A stretch of DNA of 64,000 bases, taken from the NCBI RefSeq assembly GCF_022479115.1, contig NZ_CP092497.1, positions 3,720,001-3,784,000 of the forward strand, given 5' to 3'. The DNA comes from Amycolatopsis sp. EV170708-02-1 (GTDB taxonomy: Bacteria > Actinomycetota > Actinomycetes > Mycobacteriales > Pseudonocardiaceae). Of this stretch, positions 1 to 8,283 are shown piece by piece. The stretch's first letter is position 1. Every line of letters starts with the position of its first letter. The notes under the pieces were generated by a model, which saw only the letters and a list, made by a program, of their open reading frames with translations, was not told where the DNA came from and ran no database searches. The position numbers and the translations under genes were made by a program.

Positions 1-999
<999 letters not shown>

Positions 1000-1077
1000 G
1001 GCTCTCCCCTGGTTGGAACTCTTTAGCCTGTAAAGTGAGGGTAGCAGAGGTTAGTTTATGCTGTAAGGAGTTGGCAA

Positions 1078-1860
1078 GTGGTCGTCTACGCGGCGCAAGG
1101 GGACCCCCGGCGGTCGATGGCCCTGCTGTGGCGGGCCGAGCCGCCGGACGCCGAACGGCCCGGCCCCAAACCGGCGCTTTCGGTGGACCTGATCGTCGAA
1201 ACCGCCATCACCATCGCGGACGCCGAAGGCATGCCGGGCCTCTCGATGCGCGCCGTCGGGGACAGGCTCGGCCGGACGGCCATGGCGCTCTACACCTATG
1301 TCCCGAGCAAGAGCGAGCTGGTCGATCTCATGTACGACAAGGCGCTCGCCGAGCTTCCGGCCACTTACGACGGAGACGGCTGGCGCGCGGACGTGGCCCG
1401 CTGGGCCGAGGATCTCTGGGACTTCTACCTGCGGCACCCCTGGGTCCTGCAGGTCTCGCAGGCGCGGCCGGTGCTCGGGCCGAACGAGTACGTCGTGCTG
1501 GAGGCGCTGGTGAAGATCCTGCGCCGGACCGGGTTGCGCCCGGCGGCGCTGCGACGGCTGGTCAGCGCGCTGTACTCGTGCGTGCGCGAGCCCGCCAGGA
1601 CGGCTTCGGAGGCCCGGCTGGCCGAAAAGGTGACAGGGCAGTCCGACGACGAGTGGTGGTACGCGCGGTCCGCGCATCTGAAGGAGGTCTCGCCGGACTT
1701 CGCCGAGCGATTCCCGACGCTGACCTGGATGGAGGCCGAGCAGGCGTTCCGGATGGAGGACGAAACGGTGTCCTATCTGGAGCAGGAGGCGAGGGAGGCC
1801 TTCGAGTTCTCGCTGTCCGTCCTGCTGGACGGAATCGAAGTCGCGACCAAAGCGGAGTAG
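1078..1860 (+). CDS. TetR family regulator with TetR_C-type C-terminal domain
   Basis: A 260-residue regulator. An N-terminal extension of about 40 residues precedes the helix-turn-helix (residues ~40-90), where LSMRAVGDRLGRTAMALYTYV is the recognition region followed by the usual SKSELVDLMYD. The long C-terminal all-helical domain resembles the TetR_C class used for drug-sensing repressors. GTG at 1078 is chosen because AAGGAG lies seven bases upstream. It diverges from the UvrA2-like gene across about 80 bp, which suggests autoregulation and control of that gene. The ligand is not identifiable. Confidence 0.85.
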   Translation: MVVYAAQGDPRRSMALLWRAEPPDAERPGPKPALSVDLIVETAITIADAEGMPGLSMRAVGDRLGRTAMALYTYVPSKSELVDLMYDKALAELPATYDGDGWRADVARWAEDLWDFYLRHPWVLQVSQARPVLGPNEYVVLEALVKILRRTGLRPAALRRLVSALYSCVREPARTASEARLAEKVTGQSDDEWWYARSAHLKEVSPDFAERFPTLTWMEAEQAFRMEDETVSYLEQEAREAFEFSLSVLLDGIEVATKAE

Positions 1861-1870
1861 CCTTCTCCGC

Positions 1871-2302
1871 ATGCCCTCCGATTTCGCCTTGAAGACCATG
1901 AACGCCGTCCACCGCGTCATCCAGAAGGTCAGCGGCGGCCGCGCCGGCTGGCAGGTCGCCGGGATGACCGTGCTGGAGCTGACCACCATCGGCCGCAAAT
2001 CCGGCCAGCCGCGCACCGTCCTGCTGACCTCGCCGCTGCGCGAGGGCGACGCGTACGTCATCGTCGCCTCCCGCGGCGGCGACGACCAGCACCCGGCGTG
2101 GTTCCTCAACCTCCGCGACAACCCCGACGTCCAGGTCACGCTGAAGGGTGAGGCCGCGCAGCCGATGGTCGCGACCGTGGCCGACGCCGGGCAGCGCGCC
2201 CGCCTGTGGCCCAAGATCACCGCGGATTTCAAGAACTACGCGCAGTACCAGACCAAGACCGAGCGGGAGATCCCCGTGGTGCTGCTGTCGCCCAAGGCGT
2301 AG
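1871..2302 (+). CDS. Nitroreductase-family deazaflavin (F420)-dependent oxidoreductase (DUF385/Ddn-like)
   Basis: 143 residues, the usual size of the Ddn/DUF385 fold. The landmark TTIGRKSGQPRTVLLTSPL block (residues ~37-55) and the DDQHPAWFLNLRDNPDVQV block (~75-93) are the family signature for binding F420 or a related flavin. Members reduce quinones or nitro-compounds using F420H2. It starts 10 bases after the TetR stop, so it may be co-transcribed. It also sits just upstream of a PNPOx-fold protein and a DevS/DevR-like pair, and Mycobacterium dormancy regulons include proteins of similar type; a link to redox or hypoxia stress is inferred. Confidence 0.85.
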   Translation: MPSDFALKTMNAVHRVIQKVSGGRAGWQVAGMTVLELTTIGRKSGQPRTVLLTSPLREGDAYVIVASRGGDDQHPAWFLNLRDNPDVQVTLKGEAAQPMVATVADAGQRARLWPKITADFKNYAQYQTKTEREIPVVLLSPKA

Positions 2303-2338
2303 CCCGGGCACCGACCGCGCCGCATCCCCCGCACGGGC

Positions 2339-2355
2339 CGGGTCCATCGGCCCTA
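2339..2355. promoter_or_regulatory. Candidate DosR/OsdR-type box
   Basis: GGGTCCATCGGCCCT (2340-2354) is an imperfect dyad with the GGG-N-CC...GGCCC layout of DosR-type boxes. It lies about 65 bp upstream of the PNPOx-fold gene and before the adjacent DevS/DevR-like pair. It differs from the mycobacterial consensus at several positions, so this is a suggestion only. Confidence 0.4.
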
Positions 2356-2417
2356 CCGGCGAGTCGGTAAGCCGGGGACCGTGGACCTCGACGCAGAGGA
2401 ACTACGAGAACGCGGGG

Positions 2418-2897
2418 ATGCCGATGTCCGACTCCTTGGGTCTCGAAACGCTCGGCCGCGAGCAGTGCCTGGCGCTGCTCGCGGACGCCGGGCTCGGCCG
2501 GGTGGTGTTCACCTCCCGGGCGATGCCCGCCATCCAGCCGGCGCGGTTCGCGCTGCACCACGGCGCGATCCTGCTGCGGACGCCGTCGCACAGCCCGTTG
2601 TTCGCCGGGGTGCTCGACACGGTGGTGGCGTTCGCCGTCGACGAGTTCGCCAAGGACCTGGGGACGGGCTGGTTCGTCACCGTCGTCGGCCGCGCCGCCG
2701 AGGTGCGCGATCCGCTGGTGATCGCCGAACTCGAGACCTTGCCGCTGGGCTGCTGGACCGGCCGGGCGGACTCCCGGTATCTCCGTATCCCGATCGAGTC
2801 GGTAACCGGTCGAAGGATACTCGGCGTTCGCGGTAACGAAGCACTGTCCGTGATCGACGCACCAGATGAGCGATCCGGGCGCGTTTGTCATTCCTGA
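2418..2897 (+). CDS. Pyridoxamine 5'-phosphate oxidase-fold flavin-binding protein
   Basis: 159 residues from ATG 2418 (MPMSDSLG); a second ATG six bases on is equally possible. The body is a split-barrel of the PNPOx-like type: LGRVVFTSRAMPAIQPARFALHHGAILLRTP matches the FMN-binding strands of small flavin-nucleotide-binding proteins, followed by VAFAVDEFAKD and GWFVTVVGRAAEV. Relatives of this kind occur in the mycobacterial DosR regulon, and the gene is directly upstream of a DevS/DevR-like pair, so redox-stress function is plausible. The C-terminal 15 residues look poorly conserved. Exact substrate unknown. Confidence 0.75.
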   Translation: MPMSDSLGLETLGREQCLALLADAGLGRVVFTSRAMPAIQPARFALHHGAILLRTPSHSPLFAGVLDTVVAFAVDEFAKDLGTGWFVTVVGRAAEVRDPLVIAELETLPLGCWTGRADSRYLRIPIESVTGRRILGVRGNEALSVIDAPDERSGRVCHS

Positions 2898-2927
2898 CCC
2901 CACTGCCCGGGGAGTTACTCCGGGACG

Positions 2928-4475
2928 GTGACGGCGGTGCGGCGGGTGAATGCGGCGAGTGACGCCAAGGCGCCGAGGATTCTGGACGCGGTGGCGGGGA
3001 TCGCCCACGATCTCAGCCTGTCCGACATCCTGCGGCGGATGGTCGAATCCGCCTGCGAGCTCACCGGTGCGCCGTTCGGCGCGCTCAGCGTGCTCGATTC
3101 GGACGAGTTCATCCGCTTCGGCGACGCCTGGGAGCGGCCGCCGTCCGGTGACGACGCCCGCGTGGTGCCCATCCGGATGCGCGGCCGCATCTTCGGGATG
3201 CTGTACCTCGCTCCCAAACCGGACGGTGAGGAGTTCACCGAATCCGAGAACGACCTGCTCGTCGCGCTCACCGCGGCGGCCGGTGTGGTGATCGAGAACG
3301 CCGCGCTGTTCGACCAGGTGCAGCGGCGTGAGCGCTGGCTCGAAGCCTCGTACCACGTCACCGGGGCGCTCCTGACCGACCAGGATCTGACCGCGACCCT
3401 CCGCCTGATCGCCGAACGCGCCCGCGTCGTCGCCGGTGGCACCGCGGGCGCGGTGGCCCGCCCGCGCGGTGACGGGCACTTGGTCTTCGAGATCGTCGAG
3501 CCGCCGGGCCCGGACTCGGACCGGCTCGCCGGGATCGCCGTGCCGGCCGAGGGCACCGCGACCGGGCTGGCGTTCACCACCGGAAAACCCGTCGTGGTGC
3601 GGGATTACGGGGAGAAGGTGGTCGAGTACCAGGGCGGTCGCGGCGCCGTGATGCCCGCGGCGATCAAGGACCTCGACTCCACGGTCGCCGTCCCGCTGAT
3701 CGTCGGCGAGGAGAAACTCGGGGTCCTGCTGGTGGCGAAGTTCCGCGACCGGACCCCGTTCTCCGCCTACGACGTCCAGCTCGCCGAGACCTTCGCCGCG
3801 CACGCCGCCCTCGCGGTCGAATTCGCTCGCGCGCAACAGGACAGGCAGCGGCTCGCCGTCTTCGAAGACCGCGACCGGATCGCCCGCGACCTCCACGACC
3901 TGGTGATCCAGCGGCTGTTCGCGATCGGGCTCGGGCTGGAGGGGCTCAGCAGGCTCGCGAGCGAACCCGCCGTCGCCGACCGGGTGACCGGCTTCGCGCA
4001 CGAGATCGACCGCACCATCCGCGAGATCCGCAACAGCATCTTCTCCCTACAGGAACCGGCGGAGGCACAGGGCAGCCTCCGGTCGGAGCTGCTGAGGGTC
4101 GCGCTCGACGCGGGCTGCGCGTCGGAACCCCGGGTCGGGTTCGACGGGCCGCTCGATTCGACGGTGCCGGACACGGTCCGCACGGACCTCATCGCGACAC
4201 TGCGCGAGGCACTGTCCAATGTGGTCAGACACGCCGCGGCGACGACGGTCTCGGTCGACGTCGCGGTCGACCGGGACGGGCGATGGCTCGAACTCTCGGT
4301 GGTGGACGACGGTGTCGGCATGCCAGCCGAGCCCGGGCATCGCAGCGGGGTGACGAACCTCGCCGAACGCGCGGCCCGCTGGAACGGGACGTTCCGGGTC
4401 GCGGCGAGACCCGAAGGCGGGACGAGGCTCGACTGGTCGGTGGAGCTGCCGGCCCGACAGGGGAGTGTGGGATGA
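2928..4475 (+). CDS. DevS/DosT-like sensor histidine kinase with two GAF domains
   Basis: 515 residues. GAF-A spans ~20-130, GAF-B ~140-305, then the HisKA_3 dimerisation domain with DRDRIARDLHDLVIQRLF (phospho-acceptor His) and a HATPase domain with EALSNVVRHA, DDGVGMP and GVTNLAERAA boxes. The kinase core closely resembles mycobacterial DevS/DosT. GAF-A is shorter than in DevS and lacks the segment containing the proximal haem histidine (the FPPYHPPM region as I recall it), so haem-based O2/NO sensing is doubtful. It is translationally coupled (ATGA) to the downstream response regulator. GTG start at 2928. Confidence 0.88.
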   Translation: MTAVRRVNAASDAKAPRILDAVAGIAHDLSLSDILRRMVESACELTGAPFGALSVLDSDEFIRFGDAWERPPSGDDARVVPIRMRGRIFGMLYLAPKPDGEEFTESENDLLVALTAAAGVVIENAALFDQVQRRERWLEASYHVTGALLTDQDLTATLRLIAERARVVAGGTAGAVARPRGDGHLVFEIVEPPGPDSDRLAGIAVPAEGTATGLAFTTGKPVVVRDYGEKVVEYQGGRGAVMPAAIKDLDSTVAVPLIVGEEKLGVLLVAKFRDRTPFSAYDVQLAETFAAHAALAVEFARAQQDRQRLAVFEDRDRIARDLHDLVIQRLFAIGLGLEGLSRLASEPAVADRVTGFAHEIDRTIREIRNSIFSLQEPAEAQGSLRSELLRVALDAGCASEPRVGFDGPLDSTVPDTVRTDLIATLREALSNVVRHAAATTVSVDVAVDRDGRWLELSVVDDGVGMPAEPGHRSGVTNLAERAARWNGTFRVAARPEGGTRLDWSVELPARQGSVG

Positions 4476-5119
4476 CGATTTCGGTGTTCCTCCTGGACGA
4501 TCACGAACTCGTCCGCACCGGGCTCAAGACCGTCTTCGAGGCCGAGGACGACTTCACCGTGGTCGGCGAAGCCGCCACGGCCGCCGAGGCGTATGTGCGG
4601 ATCCCCGCGGTCAAACCGCAGGTCGCGGTGCTCGACGTCCGGCTGCCGGACGGTGAGGGAGTGAGCGTCTGCCGGGAGATCCGGGCGTCCGTCGACCCGC
4701 CGCCCGCCTGCCTGATGCTGACGTCCTATTCGGACGACGACGCGTTGTTCGGCGCGATCATGGCGGGCGCGGCGGGCTACATGCTCAAGCAGGTCTCCGG
4801 CGGTGCGCTCGTCAAGGCCGTCCGTACGGTCGCCGCGGGCGGGTCGCTGCTGGACAGCACGCTGACGGCGTCGGTGATGAACCGGCTGCGCGGCGAGACC
4901 GACCTCCCGGACCCGCGATACGAACAGCTGAGCCCGCAGGAGCGGCGGGTGCTCGACCATATCGCCGACGGGCTGACCAACCGCCAGATCGCGGAAAAGC
5001 TGTACCTGGCGGAGAAGACGGTCAAGAACTACGTGTCGTCCCTGCTGCACAAGCTCGGTTTCGAACGCCGCACCGCCGCCGCCGTCTACGCCACCCAACG
5101 CCGTAAGCCCACTTCCTAG
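4472..5119 (+). CDS. DevR/NarL-family response regulator (LuxR-type HTH)
   Basis: 215 residues. The receiver domain (1-120) shows DD at 9-10, the phospho-acceptor Asp in VAVLDVRLPDGEG, Thr/Ser in MLTSYSDD and Lys in YMLKQV. The LuxR-type HTH (~150-212) reads LSPQERRVLDHIADGLTNRQIAEKLYLAEKTVKNYVSSLLHKLG, very close to M. tuberculosis DevR. The start overlaps the kinase stop (ATGA). Its gene overlaps the convergent sigma-factor gene by four bases at the stop codons. It probably controls the upstream flavoprotein genes. Confidence 0.9.
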   Translation: MTISVFLLDDHELVRTGLKTVFEAEDDFTVVGEAATAAEAYVRIPAVKPQVAVLDVRLPDGEGVSVCREIRASVDPPPACLMLTSYSDDDALFGAIMAGAAGYMLKQVSGGALVKAVRTVAAGGSLLDSTLTASVMNRLRGETDLPDPRYEQLSPQERRVLDHIADGLTNRQIAEKLYLAEKTVKNYVSSLLHKLGFERRTAAAVYATQRRKPTS

Positions 5120-5751
5120 AAGAAGGTGAACCCGCCGGCGAAATCGGGATCCTCGCGCAGCACGCGGCGCAGTTCGTTGAGGGCCCGGTGCTGGGTGACG
5201 CGGACCGCGCCCGCGCTCGCCATCCCGAGCGCGCCGGCGGTCTCCTCGGCGCTGTACCCGTGGATCACGCGCAGCACCAGCACATCGCGCTGCTTCGCCG
5301 AAAGGACCTCGAACAGCCGCGACAACCGGCGGCGGCGATCGGCCCTCTCGACCTCCTCGAACGTCGGGTTCCACGGTCCGTCTTGGTCGGGCTCCGGATC
5401 GGGCACCGGCGCGGACGGGTCGCGGGCGAGGCTGCGGCGGACGTCGGCGACCTTGTGCGAGGCGATCCCGAAGACGTACGGCAGGAAGCTGTTGTCCTGG
5501 TAGCTGTAGCGCGGCAAGGCGACGAGGACGGCCATCAGGACTTCCTGCGCGCAGTCCTCGGCGTTGGAGACGCCGCGGATCGTCCCGCCCAGCCGGCCGG
5601 CGCAGTACCGGAACACGATCGGCCGGAGGAGGGCCAGCAGGCTCTCGACCGCGCGCCGGTCGCCACTGATCGCCGCGCGGATCAGTGCGCCGTCCGGCTC
5701 GCCCGGGCGGGGCACGTAGGTCGGGCGCACCGCTTCGGACACGGTCATCAC
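5116..5751 (-). CDS. ECF RNA polymerase sigma factor, SigD/ShbA-like
   Basis: 211 residues with sigma-70 region 2 (~30-105; NAEDCAQEVLMAVLVALPRY and FLPYVFGIASHKVADVRR) and region 4 (~145-195; LSAKQRDVLVLRVIHGYSAEETAGALGMASAGAVRVTQHRAL). The region 2 style resembles actinobacterial SigD/ShbA ECF factors. No anti-sigma factor gene is adjacent: the neighbours are a convergent DevR-like gene and a divergent chitinase. The start is one of two consecutive Met codons. Targets cannot be read from this window. Confidence 0.85.
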   Translation of the reverse strand: MMTVSEAVRPTYVPRPGEPDGALIRAAISGDRRAVESLLALLRPIVFRYCAGRLGGTIRGVSNAEDCAQEVLMAVLVALPRYSYQDNSFLPYVFGIASHKVADVRRSLARDPSAPVPDPEPDQDGPWNPTFEEVERADRRRRLSRLFEVLSAKQRDVLVLRVIHGYSAEETAGALGMASAGAVRVTQHRALNELRRVLREDPDFAGGFTFF

Positions 5752-5888
5752 GCCGGATCGGCCGTTCTCGGCGCGCCCCTGTGCGTTCCCATCATCCCCA
5801 CCTCCCGAAAGCCCCCAGCCCTCTTTGGTCCTGCCGACGTTACGGAGCGCGCCCGCGCGTCACACCGGTATAGGAGCCCGGAGTAGTC

Positions 5889-5902
5889 GGGTCTTTGGAC
5901 CC
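5889..5902. promoter_or_regulatory. Perfect dyad GGGTC-N4-GACCC
   Basis: GGGTCTTTGGACCC is a perfect 5-4-5 inverted repeat about 90 bp upstream of the chitinase start and about 140 bp upstream of the divergent sigma gene. Its shape (GGG-N-C, AT-rich centre, G-N-CCC) is like a DosR-type box, and a DevR-like regulator is encoded nearby, but any link is conjecture. Confidence 0.35.
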
Positions 5903-5933
5903 TGGTGGGCCGCGGGGTATGGACTTTCGCCAG

Positions 5934-5949
5934 ATTGGTCTAGACAATT
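5934..5949. promoter_or_regulatory. DasR-responsive element (dre)-like operator
   Basis: ATTGGTCTAGACAATT matches the known actinomycete DasR operator consensus (ACTGGTCTAGACCACT) at 13 of 16 positions, with a perfect GTCTAGAC core. It lies 44 bp upstream of the chitinase start codon. DasR is a GntR-family repressor released by glucosamine phosphates in streptomycetes, so induction on chitin-derived aminosugars is likely. Confidence 0.75.
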
Positions 5950-5992
5950 AGCCCAGCGCGGCGGCAGGCCGCCCTTTCACGGAGGAATCGCG

Positions 5993-7762
5993 ATGAGGCG
6001 TTCCAGATCCTTGGCATTTCTGGCCGTTTTGGTGCTCACCTTCACCGGCCTGATCACCGGCGGTGGCACCGCGAACGCGGCCAACCTGCTCCTCAATCCC
6101 GGTTTCGAGGCGGGTTCGACCTCCGGCTGGTCCTGTGCGGCGGGCTCGGCCGTGCGCACACCGGTCCGTTCGGGCGGTTACGCCGTTTCGGTCACGCCCG
6201 GCTCGACGATCGGCAAATGCGCACAGACGGTATCCGTCCTGCCGAACACGACCTACGCGGTTTCGGCCTGGGTGAACGGGAATCCGGTGTACCTCGGCGT
6301 CACGGGCGGACCGTCGACCTGGACCGCGGCGACCTCCTACACCCGGCTTTCGCTCTCGTTCACGACGTCGGCCACCCAGACGACGGCCGAGGTGTACGTG
6401 CACGGGTGGTACGGGTCGGGCACCTTCTACGCGGACGACATCAGCCTCGACGGACCCGGCGGTGGCACCCCCGGCGCGCCGCCGACCCCGGGCAACCCGG
6501 CCGTGGGCACAGTGACGAACTCGTCGATCGCGCTCTCGTGGGGCGCCTCGGCGGGCACGGTGACCGGCTACCGCGTGTACGAGGGCGGGACCGTGGTCGC
6601 GACGGTGACCGGGACTTCGGCGACGATCTCGGGACTGACGGCGTGTTCGTCGCACAACTACTCGGTGGCCGCGTACAACAGCGCGGGCGAATCGCCGAAG
6701 ACCACCGAGGCGGGCGCCACGACCTCCGGCTGCGTCGACACCGGCCTGCCGAAACACGCGCTGATCGGCTACCTGCACGCGAGTTTCGCCAACGGCTCCG
6801 GCTACACGCGGATGGCCGACGTCCCGGCGGCGTGGGACATCATCAACCTGGCCTTCGGTGAACCGACTTCGGTGACCTCCGGCGACATCCGCTTCACGCG
6901 GTGCCCGGTCGCGGAATGCCCGACGGTGGAAAGCGACGCGGATTTCATCGCCGCGATCCGTGCGAAACAGGCGCAGGGCAAGAAGGTCCTGATCTCCATC
7001 GGTGGCCAGAACGGTCAGGTCCAGCTGACCACGACCGCCGCGCGCGACGCCTTCGTCAGCTCGGTGTCCGCGATCATCGACCGGTACGGGCTGAACGGGC
7101 TCGACATCGACTTCGAGGGACACTCGCTGTACCTCAACTCCGGCGACAACGACTTCCGCAACCCGACCACACCGGTGATCGTCAATCTCATTTCGGCGTT
7201 GAAGACGCTGAAAGCCCGCTATGGCGCGGGTTTCGTGCTGACGATGGCGCCGGAGACGTTCTTCGTGCAGACCGGATACCAGTACTACGGCGGCCTCGGC
7301 GGCGCCGACAACCGGACGGGGTCGTACCTGCCGGTGATCCACGCCATGCGGGACGCGCTGACCGTGCTGCACGTCCAGGACTACAACTCCGGACCGGTGA
7401 TGGGTCTGGACAACCAGTACCACTTCATGGGCGGCGCGGAGTTCCACATCGCGATGACCGACATGATCAAGGCGGGTTTCACGGTGTCCTCGACCGGGTT
7501 CCGGTTCCCGGGGCTGCGTGAGGACCAGATCGCGTTCGGCCTGCCCGCCGCGGTGAGCGCGGGCAACGGGCACACCGCGCCGGCGGCGGTGCATTCGGCA
7601 CTGAACTGCCTGGTGAAGAACTCCGGGTGTGGGTCGTACTCGTTGCGCGGCGGTGCTTCGCCCGCGCTGCGGGGGCTGATGACGTGGTCGATCAACTGGG
7701 ATCGGTACTACGGGTGGGAGTTCCAGAACGCCCACGAGCCGTTCCTGAACGCTCTGCCCTGA
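5993..7762 (+). CDS. Secreted GH18 chitinase with N-terminal CBM and FnIII
   Basis: 589 residues. A Sec signal peptide (MRRSRSLAFLAVLVLTF..., cleavage near ANA-AN) is followed by a carbohydrate-binding module of the CBM4/9/16 type (~33-155, NLLLNPGFEAGSTSGW), a fibronectin III domain (~160-245) and a GH18 catalytic domain (~250-589). The catalytic box is GLNGLDIDFEG, and KVLISIGG is the upstream conserved strand. It hydrolyses chitin outside the cell. ATG 5993 is preferred over upstream in-frame codons because GGAGGA lies just before it and the signal peptide follows at once. A dre-like operator lies upstream. Confidence 0.92.
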   Translation: MRRSRSLAFLAVLVLTFTGLITGGGTANAANLLLNPGFEAGSTSGWSCAAGSAVRTPVRSGGYAVSVTPGSTIGKCAQTVSVLPNTTYAVSAWVNGNPVYLGVTGGPSTWTAATSYTRLSLSFTTSATQTTAEVYVHGWYGSGTFYADDISLDGPGGGTPGAPPTPGNPAVGTVTNSSIALSWGASAGTVTGYRVYEGGTVVATVTGTSATISGLTACSSHNYSVAAYNSAGESPKTTEAGATTSGCVDTGLPKHALIGYLHASFANGSGYTRMADVPAAWDIINLAFGEPTSVTSGDIRFTRCPVAECPTVESDADFIAAIRAKQAQGKKVLISIGGQNGQVQLTTTAARDAFVSSVSAIIDRYGLNGLDIDFEGHSLYLNSGDNDFRNPTTPVIVNLISALKTLKARYGAGFVLTMAPETFFVQTGYQYYGGLGGADNRTGSYLPVIHAMRDALTVLHVQDYNSGPVMGLDNQYHFMGGAEFHIAMTDMIKAGFTVSSTGFRFPGLREDQIAFGLPAAVSAGNGHTAPAAVHSALNCLVKNSGCGSYSLRGGASPALRGLMTWSINWDRYYGWEFQNAHEPFLNALP

Positions 7763-7763
7763 A

Positions 7764-7785
7764 CGCATTTAGAGGACTGAATGCG
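7764..7785. repeat. Palindromic repeat, GAGGACTNAATGCG family
   Basis: CGCATTTAGAGGACTGAATG plus CG begins two bases after the chitinase stop. It has CGCATT...AATGCG ends and an AGAGGACT centre. Related copies occur at 8065-8127 and 58055-58119. Confidence 0.75.
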
Positions 7786-7826
7786 TCGGTTGTGAGTACG
7801 GCTACGGGCGTACGGTTCGTTAGTAC

Positions 7827-7873
7827 GTGAAGGCCCCCTTCACTGCGCTAGACGCAGTGAAGGGGACCTTCAC
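7827..7873. repeat. Inverted repeat, GTGAAGG...CCTTCAC family
   Basis: A compound dyad: GTGAAGGCCCCCTTCAC followed by a small CTGCG/CGCAG dyad and GTGAAGGGGACCTTCAC. Similar GTGAAGG/CCTTCAC sequence recurs at 41841-41875, and related elements at 8184-8274 and 20911-20988. Confidence 0.75.
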
Positions 7874-7915
7874 GGACTTCAGGGCTTGTGGGCGTCGGCC
7901 ACGGGCCGGGAGGCG

Positions 7916-7937
7916 TTGCGAAAGCCGCTTTCGCAAC
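7916..7937. repeat. Palindrome GTTGCGAAAGC...GCTTTCGCAAC
   Basis: A near-perfect palindrome built on TTGCGAAAGC-CGC-TTTCGCAA. It is a variant of the GCGAAAG/CTTTCGC element that follows at 7986-8042. Confidence 0.7.
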
Positions 7938-7985
7938 ACGTTCGCGCGGCCTCGGGGGCGACCTGACCTGTGCGCCCCAGCGGCC

Positions 7986-8042
7986 GTGTCGCGAAAGCCA
8001 CTTTCGGGACATCAGACGTCGCGAAGGTGGCTTTCGCGACAC
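7986..8042. repeat. Long inverted repeat GTGTCGCGAAAGCCAC...
   Basis: A perfect 16-bp arm, GTGTCGCGAAAGCCAC, is matched by GTGGCTTTCGCGACAC 25 bp later. The loop holds TTTCGGGACATCAGACGTCG, whose ATCAGACG is close to the reverse complement of sequence in other repeats of the window. Confidence 0.85.
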
Positions 8043-8064
8043 TCTCGCCCGGCCGCAAGACCCA

Positions 8065-8127
8065 GCATTTAGTCCTCTGAATGCGATCGATGCACGCGCA
8101 AGGACCGCATTTAGAGGACTGAACGCG
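8065..8127. repeat. Pair of inverted GAGGACTNAATGCG repeats
   Basis: Two copies of the family seen at 7764-7785 face each other (8065-8085 and 8106-8127) across a 20-bp spacer, so they could form one long hairpin with few mismatches. Confidence 0.8.
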
Positions 8128-8136
8128 GGCAAGGGA

Positions 8137-8172
8137 GCGGGCCCGCACCGTGCAGCATCGGTGCGGGCCCGC
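8137..8172. terminator. Bidirectional hairpin terminator between convergent chitinase genes
   Basis: GCGGGCCCGCACCG and its exact complement CGGTGCGGGCCCGC form a 14-bp stem with an 8-base loop. It lies between the convergent chitinase units and lacks a clear U-tract, as is common in actinomycetes. Confidence 0.65.
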
Positions 8173-8183
8173 GGTTCGGGGAG

Positions 8184-8274
8184 CCGGGGGCTGAAGGGGC
8201 CCTTCCCCGCATCTGACGTGGCGAAGGCTCCCTTCACCGCGTCGGATGCGGCCATGGGCCCCTTCAGCCCCCGG
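8184..8274. repeat. Long inverted repeat with perfect 19-bp arms
   Basis: CCGGGGGCTGAAGGGGCCC at 8184 is matched exactly by its complement at 8256-8274. The interior contains further half-sites (TTCCCCGCATCTGACGTGG and CTTCACCGCGTCGGATGCGG), giving a nested structure. It ends 10 bases before the stop of the next chitinase gene. Confidence 0.85.
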
Positions 8275-8283
8275 CCAGGGACG

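Noticed and set aside
5948..7768. A 606-codon minus-strand frame opposite the first chitinase
   Set aside because: Low-complexity Arg/Val sequence opposite a protein with clear GH18 and signal features.
7764..8274. CRISPR array
   Set aside because: Repeats are inverted, of several families and irregularly spaced, with no unique spacers of constant length.
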